Shown here in pieces: positions 1-10,911 of a DNA stretch of 64,000 nucleotides. A model generated the notes under the pieces. It was not told the origin of the DNA. It was given only the letters and a program-made list of their open reading frames with translations, and made no database searches. The stretch comes from Neurospora crassa OR74A (Eukaryota; Ascomycota; Sordariomycetes; Sordariales; Sordariaceae): the NCBI RefSeq assembly GCF_000182925.2, contig NC_026506.1, positions 2,914,001 through 2,978,000 of the forward strand. Direction: 5' to 3'. Made by a program: the position numbers and the translations under genes. The number at the start of each line of letters is the position of its first letter. Positions within the stretch are counted from its first letter, which is position 1.

Positions 1-3000
1 ATTTAGAATATTTTATTTATTAATAGTTGGGATAAGGATAATAATGACCCTAAGTACCTTTTTAATTTTATTAAGAGTAGTATTTCTAATATTATTAATG
101 AAGCTAAGAGTGATATTCTTAATAAGTATTAAACTATTAAGTATACCTTATTTATTACGTTAGAGGCCTTCTTAATATATTAGTAGGCTTTGTATAAGTG
201 TGTGAAGGACGTTAGATATAAGATTAATAAGATAGTCGAGTTAATTAACCTATTTAATATTATTAAATATTCCTTTCCTATTGAGGCTATACTATGGGCC
301 ACGGATATAAATAACAACGAGCTAACTACTATATTATTTTTAGTCTGTCTATTTACTTTAATTAATATTTAGAAGAATTATACTAATATGGTTGTAGCGA
401 AGGTTGAGATTGGTACTAAGGATATAATAGTAAAGGAGAATAAGACCGAGGATAATAGCCTAAAATATATTAATTATAATATATATTAGAAGAGGATTTT
501 TAAAAGCTTAAAGTATTATATTTGCGGTTATTACCGAATTCCTAATATTCTAAATTATTAGTAGTACGAGCTTAATAAGGCCCCGGATACTTAGAAGAAT
601 AAAGTAAGAGTTATAAATTTTAAGAAAGGAATCGGTAATATTACTACTATTATCGCTAGTAATAATACTAATATTAATAATCTTCTTACTATTTTTAGTA
701 TTAATTCTAACCTATTATTTAATTTTAGAAGATTGTCCTTTAACGACAATTGGGACGAGGAGGATTTTTACTAGAGCTTTTAATAGTTTTAGAACTTACT
801 TATTAAGTAGATAGTATTTAATATAATTTCGTTAAAGTTTAATAAGCTCCTAAGGTAATAATTGTAATACAAAATATAATACTATTCGATAGTAGAAGTG
901 GTTCTAATATATTTAATAATATTAAGTAGTTTATAGAATTATATCTTCCATTTAGATTAGTTATATATTAAATTAATAATAGTAGAAAGAGTAGATTTTA
1001 CTATATTAGCGTAGTAGAATTAGACTTTTTTATTATAATAGGGAAAAGATTGAAGGTTGAAATTAAGGACGTTATATTTTATCCTTCAATTCTAATTAAT
1101 TTAATTACAATAATGGGTCTTTTTAATAGTAGTATAGTATAGTTAATAGAAATTAATAAAATTACCCTTAAGAAAAATTAAGGAGAGATTTAGTATAATT
1201 AGGTAGTAAACCTCCTAGTATTACTAGCTACGCTACTACTAAATATTAACGAGAAATATAGAACGTAAGTACCTAAATTAGCTTTAATAGCAATTATTAA
1301 CTATAATACTATATATCGTAGGCTTATGTATGTAGGAAGATATTAGGTTATAAAAGCTTATAAAAATATTAATATTAAATTGGCTAATATTGGGAGAAAA
1401 AAATACGATGCTTACTTCCGAAGTAAATTAGTTAATGTAGTCTATAGAATTCTAAACCTAGTAGTAATTACGCCCCTAGAATTCGTAAGGGTTAATATAT
1501 AGAATTATAATATAGCCGGTTATTTGGGTATAAGATATATTATATACTTCGTATGTATAGTATTAGGTTTCTATTAAATTAAGGGTATAAGGGAGAAAAG
1601 CGAAGGTTTTAATATAATTAAAGAATAGGAGAAGTAGGTAGAGCTTTAGATAGGCTTGAAAGTGAAGGTTTTAAATCTAGATAGAGGTATAGAATTTAAT
1701 TTTAGTTCTAATGATTTCTAGAGAGATAAAATTATTATATAAGTAAGGTAAGAGGGTGTTGAAATTATAAAGATATTAGTATATACTCTATAAATAAATA
1801 GTATTCTAGAATGGGTAAGAAGAGTAATAATAGAGAAAGCGAGAACTACGATTATACAATATAATATCCTAATAGAACTATAGCTATTAGTAATTAATTT
1901 AGTAGTTAAAATTATAAATCTCCTTCCAATAAAAGCTAACGATAAATATATAAGCCTATATAAAGTCCTTAATTGGGTTGCGGGTATTCCGAATTTTAAG
2001 CTTAATATTAAGTATCTTAGAATATATTATTATATAGTATACTACTATATTAAAAAATAAAAATAAATTTAAGGCCATAAATTTATTGTATATTTAAGAA
2101 GAGGCTACTTGGTGGGGTACGCGGACTTAAATGGAAGAATTCTCTATATTTAGGACTTAGAATATATGTTGTTTATTAAAGCTAGTACGGTACGTTTTTT
2201 AGAATTAGAAGAGGACGAATTACTAAAGGAATAAGCTATTAATTATACGGTGGTATTTTCCGATTAATCGATTAATAATATTAATAAGGTCTTGTAGAGC
2301 GGAAGAGAAGCTTAGATTACAGTAAATAGACCCAAGCCTATAGAGGTGATAGGGGAAGTCGATATAGGGAAGATAGAAAAGAAGATAGATATAAGAAAGG
2401 AAGAATAAGTTTAATTATTTATTAATAAGAATCTAGGTCTAAAACCTATAGAATAATTAGGATTACTAATACCCTTACCTAGTATAATACCAACCCCGGG
2501 ACTAGGATTCTTAACACTATTATAAATACTAATATTAAAGGTTCTATAAATACCGATACTATTACTACCTATTTAACTCTAGACTCTTATTGAGAATTAA
2601 TAGTCCGCTATAGAAAAGAAGGAATTTATAGCTTTAGTAAATAAATCGTTATAATAGAATACTACTTTTAAAATATAACTCCGGGTATTTTAGAGAGTAA
2701 TATTAACCGATAATATAATTAATTTAATTAAGTAAAAGAATAATTAATTTTAATTGTTTATCAATTCGGAAAACGAGGAGGAATTCGAGCCTTTCGACTA
2801 TTCTCCCTTAGTTAACCTAGATAATTTAAACGAAGAAGAACTAATCTTATTACAAAGGAATTTAAGAAGGTGGTTATCCTTAGATTTTATAATTAATACC
2901 CTATTAAAACTATTAAGAGATTTAATTTAGATAGTAAATTAAGGATAGAATAGAGTAATAGAATAAGGATTAGTACTAGACTAAATTATGATAATACTAA

Positions 3001-4765
3001 TATTATCCTTAATAAGAACCGGCAGATTAAGGCGATAGGTAGTACTATAACCGGGTATATTGATGGGAAAATAGATTGTAGTTGATAGTAATAATAAACT
3101 TACTAGAGAAGTTCTAATATTCTTTTTTGGCCTTCGAGAAAGGGGGGTAATTAAGATAAATATCGAATTCTTATATTTTATAGGAATAAAAGTAGAATAT
3201 GATCTTTAGGAAGGAATCCCTAAGAATTATAGAAGAGTACGAAAATTAGCTAATTTTATAATATATTGGAAACTAATTATAGAAAACCAATTAAGAGTAT
3301 TGGAGGATGAAGAAGTATACGAATTAGTACTATTCAAAGGAGATATAGAAGTTCTTCTTAGAAAATAGGTATATAATAAGAAAGACAATTATAAACTGAA
3401 AATAAAGGAACCTAGAGTATAGTAGGTTGCTTATAGGAACTTTGAGTAAGGTTCTTAGGATATATAAGATGTTTATACGGCTATTGTTAATATAATGAGC
3501 GTAAAGATTTTCCTTACTATAATAGCGGTCCTAAATTTTGAATATTACTAATTCGATTTTAATATAATGTTTCTAAATACCTTAATTCCTAAAGGAAAGA
3601 CGTACTATATAGAGCAGCCCACCGGCCTAGAAAAAGGACTAAAGGGACCTTAACGGTTAATCTATCTATTAAGAAGAGTATTATATAGGTTAAAAAATAA
3701 TCCGTTCTACTAATTTCAAATTTTATTACCCATATTGAAGAATATAGGGTTTAAGCTAGTAAATAATAATATATATTTATTTAATAATAAAAAGAAGGGA
3801 GTATTATTAGTTCTATATATTAATGACTTTCTTATTGTAGCCCTATTAACGATAATTATCTTTAAAGTTAGAAACTAATTTCTTGAATACTTTAAATTCA
3901 AATATATAGGAGAGGTAAAAATATTCCTAAGCTTCAATATTATAAGGAATTGCTACAAGAAAATAGTATTTATCTTATAGACTTATTATATTAAATTATT
4001 ATTAAAGAAGTTCGATTACGAGGGTCTTTATAGTATTAATATACCTTAGCTCAATGATATAAAAGTTGGAGATTATAAGATTGGAAATAAAGTGCCTAAT
4101 TAATAGAAACTATATATTAAGAAAATTAGCAATTTTAATTACCTATCAATAGGCACGCGGCCGGATATTACCTTTATAGTTAATAAACTTTGTAAAATAA
4201 ATGCTAATTTAATTATAGGGTTATTATTAGTATTAAAATACCTATTTAAGTACTTAATAAAGTATACCGATATAGGAATTGTACTAGAAGGTAAAATATT
4301 ACCTTCGAATATAGATTTAAAAGTATTTAGTAATGTATCCTTCGTAAATAACCTATTAACCTATTATAGTATTGGGAAATATATTATTTTCCTTATAGGA
4401 GGTTTAGTATATTAGAAATTTAAGAAGTAAGCCTTTATTACAATTAGTATAACCGAAGCGGAGTTTACTAACTTTATTCCGATTATAAAATTACTATAAT
4501 AGATATTTTAGATAGTAGAAGAGTTCGGCTGTAAATAATTACTACTAAAAATATTATATACGGATAATAAGAATGTAAGGGACCGCGTCCTAAATCGGAA
4601 AGTCCTAGGCTGTAACTACTATATAAATGTACGGTTTAAATAGATTATTAAGTAAGTCGAAGGAAATAAATTTAAAATTATTTATATTAAAGGGGAGGAT
4701 ATAGTAATTAATAGATTGACGAAGCCCCTAAAGGCGGATAAATATATTTCTTTTGTTAAATAATT
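1..4765 (+). pseudogene. Copia gag-pol polyprotein remnant (RIP-inactivated)
   Basis: Domains read in order across many stops. A gag-like segment covers about 1-870, with a degenerate zinc-knuckle-like stretch near 520-570 (Y and C residues around ICGYY). GAG-pre-integrase and integrase cover about 1300-2230, including LNLDRG(I)EFNFSS around the second catalytic D and the family-typical RRGYLVGYADLNGRI segment at the end. Reverse transcriptase covers about 3200-3900, with YIEQPTGL at 3609-3632 and the catalytic box read as YIND at 3816-3827 (family YVDD, one D to N). RNase H covers about 4430-4765, with YTDNKNVRDR near 4558. Stops are TAA/TAG throughout and no frame exceeds about 60 codons, so the gene is dead. 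Family assignment rests on motif order and is secure. Confidence 0.88.
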
Positions 4766-5577
4766 TAAATTTAAATAAAGATTAATACTATAGGTATAAA
4801 TTAATCTTAAGCAAAAGAAGGATTAGGAAAAAAGAAAAGACGAATTAGATAAATTTCGATAAAAAGAAAGGAATTTAGTTCGACTTATTCTGCGTACTTT
4901 AATTAAATACCTTATAATATACCTTTTTATAGAATAATTATTAATAGTACTGAAAGATAGTACATTTTATAATAGTCTTACGTTTCTTATTCCCTAAATC
5001 GGCTATATATATAATTAATATTAGAAACCTATAATAAATAAAATTAAAAGATGAGAAAGATTTAAGAGAGGTTAGTAGTATAATAATTGAGTATTTAAAA
5101 AAGAAATAAAGTATAAATAGGGAGTTGAACGCATAAACTCTTTAAATTTATATTAGTAATAATTATAGGCGTCCCTGTATATTACTATATTATAGGCGTC
5201 CCTATAGTACCCCCGGTAGGGCTAGTAATAGTAAAAGTCGTTAAAGTTCTCTATATACGTTAATTAGAACGGTTTATAAGGTGCAAATAAATTATTGAGC
5301 GTAATAATAATTCTTACGGTGGAAGGGTTAGATTAGTAATATTTTGGCTAGTATTCTACCCTTAAGTAAGAATTCGAATATTAAGTAATTTCCTACTTTA
5401 ATAAGGGTGTTAAAAATTTATAGTAAATCTAATTGGCCGTATTAATTTACAAAGAAAAGGGACTTACTTTAGATTAAAAAAGGCAATTAGTAAAAGTTAT
5501 ACCTCAATTAAGGAGGACGAGAGAGGAGGATAAGAAAAGGTATAAACCTATAAAGTCTGTTTCGGGCTACGGGGGGG
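4766..5577 (+). other. Copia 3' untranslated region
   Basis: No coding domain is visible after the RNase H remnant. The segment ends in a run of seven G (5571-5577) immediately before the LTR, as expected of a polypurine primer. It carries a partly repeated GGCGTCCCT motif (5168-5176 and 5193-5201). The whole stretch recurs inverted near 63323-64000. Confidence 0.6.
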
Positions 5578-5750
5578 TATTGTGGTGTGGAGTGCCTAGA
5601 ATACCATTTACTGGTATGATGCCCGAATTGTTTGGTTACATGTGGGGCCCACTAGGGCGCCACCACTATGTATTTTAGCCCTCTACAGTTCTTTTCCTTT
5701 TTCGTTCTTAGCTTAGTATAATTATTACACTTCTTGTGCCCACGAGTCCA
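5578..5750 (+). repeat. Copia 3' LTR, 173 bp
   Basis: Starts TATTGTGG directly after the polypurine tract (TGTTGTGG in the other copy) and ends CGAGTCCA, giving the TG...CA ends of an LTR. The inverted copy at 63153-63322 is nearly collinear, differing mostly by C/T and G/A changes. The LTR is much less mutated than the coding region beside it. Confidence 0.75.
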
Positions 5751-6686
5751 AGAATCACCCATATAACTATTACGGTAATTTACTGGATAGAGAATCAATA
5801 ATAAATTTTAACCTCCATCAAAGAAGACAGATAATAAGAACCGTAGTGAGTGTTAATTAGAAAACTTCTTACTTACTAACGAGTTGAAGATGATAGGGAC
5901 TTTGGGATGCTTGGATTCTGGGATGAAAATATTTTATACAATTAGTATAACTATTTGGATTATTGAAATCTCCTACTATTAGTATAAGACTATTAGTATA
6001 ATATTAAAACCGATAATGCCCATTTAATAGTAGATGCTCCTACTATTATTGCCTCGGCTTTTAATAATTTTAACCTAGTTTAGAAGGTTGTCTTTAATTA
6101 GTTTGTTACCTATTACTAGTCTATTCTAAATTGTAATAATAATAATAAACACCGTCGTCGCATTCCACCTCTGCTTTTATGAGTTAATGGCCGTAGAAGT
6201 ACTAGCAAGTCACATTTTATTAAACTTCTATCCTTCAAATTAGAGTAAATAGCTATAGGTTGTAGGAAGGGTAATCCTATTATTTGTAGTGCCCCTACTG
6301 GAGTAACGACTAATAATATTAATATGTAGACTTTGTACTCCTTATTCAAATTGCTTATTATACCCAAGAATGTCAACCCTAATAATCCTGAAGTAGCTAT
6401 TACAGCTTGAGAAGACGTTAATCTTACTCAATTATAAATTAAACTACGGCTATACCAATACTCCGTTATTAATAAGAAATCTATACTTAAATTTCGTATT
6501 CTTAACTTTATTAATCAAAGGCTTCGATAAGCTTTTCCCGAGTTTTAGAATATACTTTTTAGTAGTAGAAGCGTTCTATTGCTTAATAATTTCTACTAAC
6601 TAGCGCTAGTAATATGGAAATCTTTTTCTTACATTCAAGTAGTCTTACTAATAATTGAAGTCGGTGGTTGTAATTAATAATAATAA
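5751..6686. other. unidentified RIP-degraded sequence, possible minus-strand coding remnant
   Basis: The only open stretch is on the minus strand, 6376-6116 (86 codons), unusually long for this region. It reads as a hydrophobic, leucine- and isoleucine-rich segment followed by a basic KSRGGMRRR stretch. I recognise no domain. If it is coding, it may belong to the same old element as 10912-12662, which has been split by LINE insertions. Otherwise only AT-rich sequence with stops in all frames. Confidence 0.35.
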
Positions 6687-7075
6687 TCTTGTTCCCTATT
6701 CTATATGACTATAGAGCTATATTAGCATAGGGTCCTTTTCCAGTTCTCTAGAGGGGAAAATCGTACGGCGTTAAGCACCGTCGGATGAAAACCCCTAGCT
6801 CTATTTCGGTCATAGATTTCCACGCTGCTCCCATTTTACTTGTAGCTATAACGGTTCTTACCTACTATTATAACGAATTAATTTCGTCTTTCATACTACT
6901 CTATTATCCTATTATGAAAATAATAAGGATAATAGGAATATGATTAAATTTAGAGTATTACTTCCCTCGCTACTTCCCCGTTTTATTTCCTTCTACTCTT
7001 TCCCCTACCTTCTTTCTACTTACTCATCCTATTTCCCTATTTATTTTTCCTACTTCTCTACCTCCCTACCCTATT

Positions 7076-7083
7076 TATAAATA
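7076..7083 (+). promoter_or_regulatory. TATA box of the LINE's opposite-strand gene (copy 1)
   Basis: TATAAATA, 159 bp upstream of the start position of the opposite-strand reading frame. The same box at nearly the same spacing occurs in copies 3, 5 and 6. Confidence 0.45.
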
Positions 7084-7234
7084 CCTCTGCCCTATTCCTT
7101 TACTCTTCAACCCTATGAATTTACTTACTTACAATAATATCGGAACCCTTTCCCCTATTTATATAATCCCCTTATAATGCCCCCCACTTAGTTTCTTTCT
7201 TTCTTCTCCTTCCCTATTGCAACCTTTCTCTAAA

Positions 7235-8270
7235 ATAACCTCCTCCAACTACTATTGTCCTAGCCCAATCAATTTAACCTTTAATATGAAAATCGCCTCC
7301 CCTAATCCGTCCTTAGAACCTATATTTACTATTAATTTAAAATTTATAACCCTCGCCTATAACTTTTATAATTTCCTTAGTAACTACGTCCTTCAAAATT
7401 AATATAATTTCCTTTCTTATTTTTTTCTAATCTTTATATTAACCTAATTAATAATATTCATGTAATTTTTTATTTTAACTATATTCTAAACTTCGCTTTT
7501 ATTACTAAAGGCGGCAATAAATTTACCTTCTCTAATACCTTCCGTATCATTATTATTAATAAAGTTATTTTTATTTTAATATCCGGTAAACTTTCTATCT
7601 TTTATTTCCTTTCATCTTTTACTTCCTCTGATTTGGATATTGAAATATAGGTTCCTAAAGTACTACTTATATCTATACCGGCGGTAAATATATATTAAAT
7701 GTCCTTATTAACCTTTTATAATATTTATAACGTTATTTAAATAGTAATTTTTACTATAATATTAGGATTTTGATTTTAAATTTAATTAGAAACTACATTT
7801 CTTCGTTCGTACTACCAATAATTTTACTAATTATATATATAGATATTTAGAGTAGAACAGCCTATTTACTTCCCTTAATATTCTTCTCCGCGCCCTAAAT
7901 CATAATACTACCGAATTCTAAAAGAAGGGCTACTATGAATTAACTATAAAAGATGCTCGCTATAATCGTATTCCCTCCCTCCCTAGTAATAGCGCTATAA
8001 ACCCAATTCGGATTACTTCTAATTTTTAGAGTAATACTATTACTCTTATTTATATTATATCTAGTAATTACAACATTACTACTCTCCTACTTATATAATC
8101 TCTAATTTTAATAATAGTAATTCTATCCCTAATAGCCCTATAACTATCGATATTCCCAACCGCCCTATTATGAATAAAGATTAGGCTTGATAGCGCTACA
8201 AGGTTACTACGAACTTAAATTTATATGATAGAATTATTGGAAGAACTGTTTAAATATAATTAAATACTTA
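7235..8270 (+). pseudogene. opposite-strand gene in the LINE 3' region, copy 1
   Basis: Runs against the LINE that carries it. The start is ATA here (ATG to ATA) followed by TSSNYYCPSPINL, matching MASSGRYRPSPIDL in copy 3. An open piece covers 7217-7402. Near 7810-8050 an uninterrupted patch contains KKGYYELTIKDARYN and a Ser/Thr/Asn-rich linker. The last part reads DSATRLLRT then IYMIELLEELFKYN, which looks like an amphipathic helix or coiled coil. The protein was probably about 350 residues. I recognise no family; a structural or gag-like protein is one possibility. Stops, frameshifts and the altered start make it non-functional. Confidence 0.5.
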
Positions 8271-8796
8271 TTAAGACGCCCATGCCTTAGAGCTCGAGCG
8301 TTGTCGTGGGCCGAAAGGTGACATGGAAGATCCGCACCAAAGGTCGTGGTCCATGGGCCCACCCAACGCCGCAAGCGAGGAAGGCGCGGCGTATCTGTCT
8401 ATAATAGGCCAGAATGCAAAAAAATGGTCACTATGTGATCCGTGCGCTTTGTTTTGGCAGTCCCAAAGAGGAATTTCTAGCGCCAAGCAAGATACGGTTC
8501 GAATAGCAGCTCCAAAAAGCCACTTTTTCCTTTGCAATGCAGATTGCTCCGCGACCATCGCGTGCACTAAAATGCACCCAGTGTCGGATTGAAGAGGGAA
8601 AAAAGGCGGTCATTTTGGTACCGGTCGCATTGTGGTGCACGCCCTGGTTGTTGAGAAAAAGGCGAAGGAAGTTAAAAATGAAGATTTTGGTTGCAAATAC
8701 AATACGACCATTGTAAATGACCAAGTCCCAGAAATGACCAAGTCCCAGAAATGACTAAGTCCCAACCAGACCTTTACCCCCAAAGATCTAGAAGGA

Positions 8797-8814
8797 GGGT
8801 TAGGGTTAGGGTTA
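8797..8814 (+). repeat. interstitial telomere-type repeat (GGGTTA)x3
   Basis: Three perfect GGGTTA units, the fungal telomere repeat permuted, inside the unmutated insert. Far too short for a chromosome end; it could be a scar of break repair or part of a non-LTR element. Confidence 0.7.
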
Positions 8815-8873
8815 TAAGTTGAAAATTTTGAAAGAGAGAAAAAATGAAAAAAAAATCTCAAAATTTGACTTTT

Positions 8874-8876
<3 letters not shown>

Positions 8877-8912
<36 letters not shown>
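8877..8912. repeat. 36-nt T homopolymer
   Basis: An unbroken T run followed by G and more T, then an 11-base G run at 8931-8941. On the minus strand it reads as a poly(A) stretch, which would suit the tail of a retrotranscribed sequence. Homopolymer length is unreliable in assemblies. Confidence 0.6.
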
Positions 8913-8913
<1 letters not shown>

Positions 8914-9011
8914 TTTTTTTTCTTTGGGGAGGGGGGGGGGGCGTTGGGTTTTCACCTTGCACCTTAGAGTATAAGGAGGGAAATTAAACATCTTAATATA
9001 ACAAGTCGTTA

Positions 9012-9082
9012 AGTTTAGTGGCTTAATGGTTATTATTTATTACTATTTTTTTGAGGTTGTACGTTCAATCCTACTTTAAGTT
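9012..9082 (+). ncRNA. degenerate tRNA-like / SINE-head sequence
   Basis: Contains an A-box-like TGGCTTAATGG at 9019-9029 and a B-box-like GTTCAATCC at 9063-9071. The bases at tRNA acceptor positions (9012-9018 with 9076-9082) pair 7 of 7 if G-U pairs are counted. The D stem does not form, the T stem is imperfect and there is no clear anticodon arm, so this is not a working tRNA gene. T runs follow at 9081-9096, suiting a Pol III terminator. Best read as a tRNA-derived SINE remnant, with real doubt. Confidence 0.3.
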
Positions 9083-9177
9083 TGTTTTTTTTTTTTATAA
9101 AAAGAAATTATTAAGTATGGGCGTCTCTCTGTCTCCCCTGGACTTTGGCTCCGCCCATAGGAACTGTATTTTTAAAA

Positions 9178-10911
9178 CGTACTTCGGTTCTAATTATAAT
9201 TATGATTTAGATAACTCCTATAGTTAATATAATTATTTCTTTCTTATTCTTATTCCCCTATTCTAATATTATTAATATTCCATTTTCTTTCCAAGAATAC
9301 CTTACAATTTCCTTACATTACTCCCCCTTTAATTCGATTACTAAATAATATCCTCTCAACTTCCCTAACTTCAACGTTTATAATAGGATTCTCTTAATTA
9401 TAATTCTATCATCCAAATATTTTTAAAATACCTCTTTTACTAATAGCTATTCCTCGGTGTTCAATTAAAAGATAATTTCTGTATTAAAATAATTCAGCAT
9501 ATTATAAACGAAATCTTTTTTTCGAACCTATAAATATAAATAGGGGTTAGAACGGTTAATACTTTCTTCTCATAAAGGAAAAGCTGGAGGCTAATAACCT
9601 CCGTCCTAACGTAAATTAAAAGGGAATTTATTACTTTAATTAATAAGTATGATTCATTTTCTTCTTCCTCCAACGTTCAATATTTTCCTTTCTTCTCCTT
9701 TATATTAACTATATATTATTAAATTTAGGGGTAAGGTTAATAATAGTAAATTTATACTATTAGTTTAATCTAACTATTCTTTTTCAGAGTAATAATTATA
9801 GTATAATATTTACTCTCAATTCGTTACTTCTTCCAACTACACTTTCTCGGTCGGCGGCTATTAGTTTTAAAATTTATAATAATAGTAGTAGGGTCCCTAA
9901 TTCTAAAGGAGGACCGGCTATTATTACTAGTAATTCCTCTATTAATACTTATCCTTCGGCCTACCGAACTTTAACTGCACTACTTTCTAATTTATTAGTA
10001 GGTAGCTAACCTCTAGCCCTCCGGGCTTAAATATATTTAATAACTTAAACTATAGTCCCTTAAATAAATTTAATGTAATTCATTTAAATGAGTCTTTCTT
10101 CGAAGGCTCGGACCTCTTCATTAAAGTAGAAATCGAATAATAGATAAAAGGTTTTTATTTCTAAATTCCGTACTAACATAACTTTATATACCCTAATAAT
10201 AGCTCTTGAATATTTAACATAATACTTCGCTAGTCCGATTATTATTCTTTATAATTTCCTATAGACTTTAGTTAATTAGTAAGATACTAAGGCTCTATAT
10301 ATAATAATACTATAAGCATATTTAATATATATTTCCCTTACCCGAATAAAAGAATAACTCCTATTTCCGATATTAATTTTATAAATTTATTTGTCTAAAT
10401 TTCTATTTTTATTTTACCGCCCCTATATAAGCCTAGTAATTAAATCTATAATTCAATTGAACCCTTAGGAATTTCGTAAACTCCATTAAATTAAGTATAA
10501 CATCCCTAAATCAAAGAATGTGTATCCTTAATACCTTCGTCCGTATAAATATATTACCTCTATCTTACTTACTTCAAAGTTTATCCCTCTCGATCCCGCC
10601 TATTTTAAATATATTTTTTATATTATTTATAGGGTCCAACAATTCTCTTTGGTAATACGTACTATAAGAATAGTATTAATATTATTTACAAAGCTAATTA
10701 TAATTATATTTAGGATTATTATTAGTTTCTAATATAATAAAATAATAAAGAGAATAAATAGAATAAGGGAGAGGGGGGACTTTTATAGTATACTAATAAT
10801 AATTACGTAGGGGCGGAATATTTGATTATCGAAGAAGAAAGAACCTTTTCTATTAATAATAGAATTCGCTACTTATTTTATAATTTATATCAAGAACTAT
10901 ATTTCCTATAG
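9178..10911 (-). pseudogene. LINE ORF2 C-terminal remnant (RT to end), copy 1
   Basis: Collinear with copy 6 at 48370-50090. The minus strand around 10670-10690 reads SFVNNIN, corresponding to the FVDD reverse-transcriptase box with both D changed to N. The remainder is the thumb and C-terminal part of ORF2, interrupted by stops. The endonuclease and ORF1 are absent because the copy is 5'-truncated. Confidence 0.7.

Larger units (their letters stand above)
1..5750 (+). mobile_element. Copia (Ty1-type) LTR retrotransposon, 5' end outside window
   Basis: RIP-degraded element read on the plus strand: gag, integrase, reverse transcriptase and RNase H remnants in Ty1/Copia order (integrase before RT), followed by about 0.8 kb of 3' untranslated sequence, a G-rich polypurine tract at 5571-5577 and one LTR. 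The 5' LTR and the start of gag lie left of the window. The last 850 bp recur inverted at 63153-64000, so at least two copies of this family bracket the region. No insertion duplication can be tested because the other end is missing. Confidence 0.9.
8274..9175. other. little-mutated ~0.9-kb insert in LINE copy 1
   Basis: Base composition changes abruptly to near-normal GC and CpA/TpG are abundant, so this piece escaped RIP or arrived after it. LINE sequence resumes at about 9178, judged against copy 6. The insert holds three near-copies of a 17-bp unit GACCAAGTCCCAGAAAT (about 8719-8769), three telomere-type repeats (8797-8814), a 36-nt T run, an 11-nt G run (8931-8941) and a tRNA-like sequence near 9012-9082. 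The ten bases AGACGCCCAT at 8274-8283 recur inverted at 9117-9126. No coding region is convincing: the open frames here overlap on both strands and show no domain. Its nature is unknown. Confidence 0.55.
6687..10911 (-). mobile_element. LINE copy 1 (Tad1-like), 5'-truncated, with a later insert
   Basis: Minus-strand LINE: the 3' end lies at 6687 next to an (ATT)n-type tail, and the 5' side breaks off in ORF2 near 10911. It is collinear with copy 6 (46741-50090), including the 3' region with its opposite-strand reading frame, and differs mainly by RIP-type transitions. A barely mutated insert occupies about 8274-9175. The flanks show only a poor candidate duplication (TTGTA at both ends), so the 5' limit is approximate. 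Confidence 0.8.

Noticed and set aside
6687-7230. The conserved 3' block of the LINE copies as a LINE 5' untranslated promoter
   Set aside because: It first looked like a 5' leader because a start codon follows it. The fragments share this end and differ at the other, and the 17- and 19-bp duplications and ATT tails lie next to it, so it is the LINE 3' end. The leader belongs to the opposite-strand frame.
8797-8814. Telomere or subtelomere end
   Set aside because: Only three repeat units, inside a transposon and with 55 kb of sequence on one side. It does not mark a chromosome end.
8271-8861. Overlapping 80-98 codon open frames on both strands
   Set aside because: They overlap each other in several frames within the unmutated insert, have no domain, and reflect only the absence of RIP stops.
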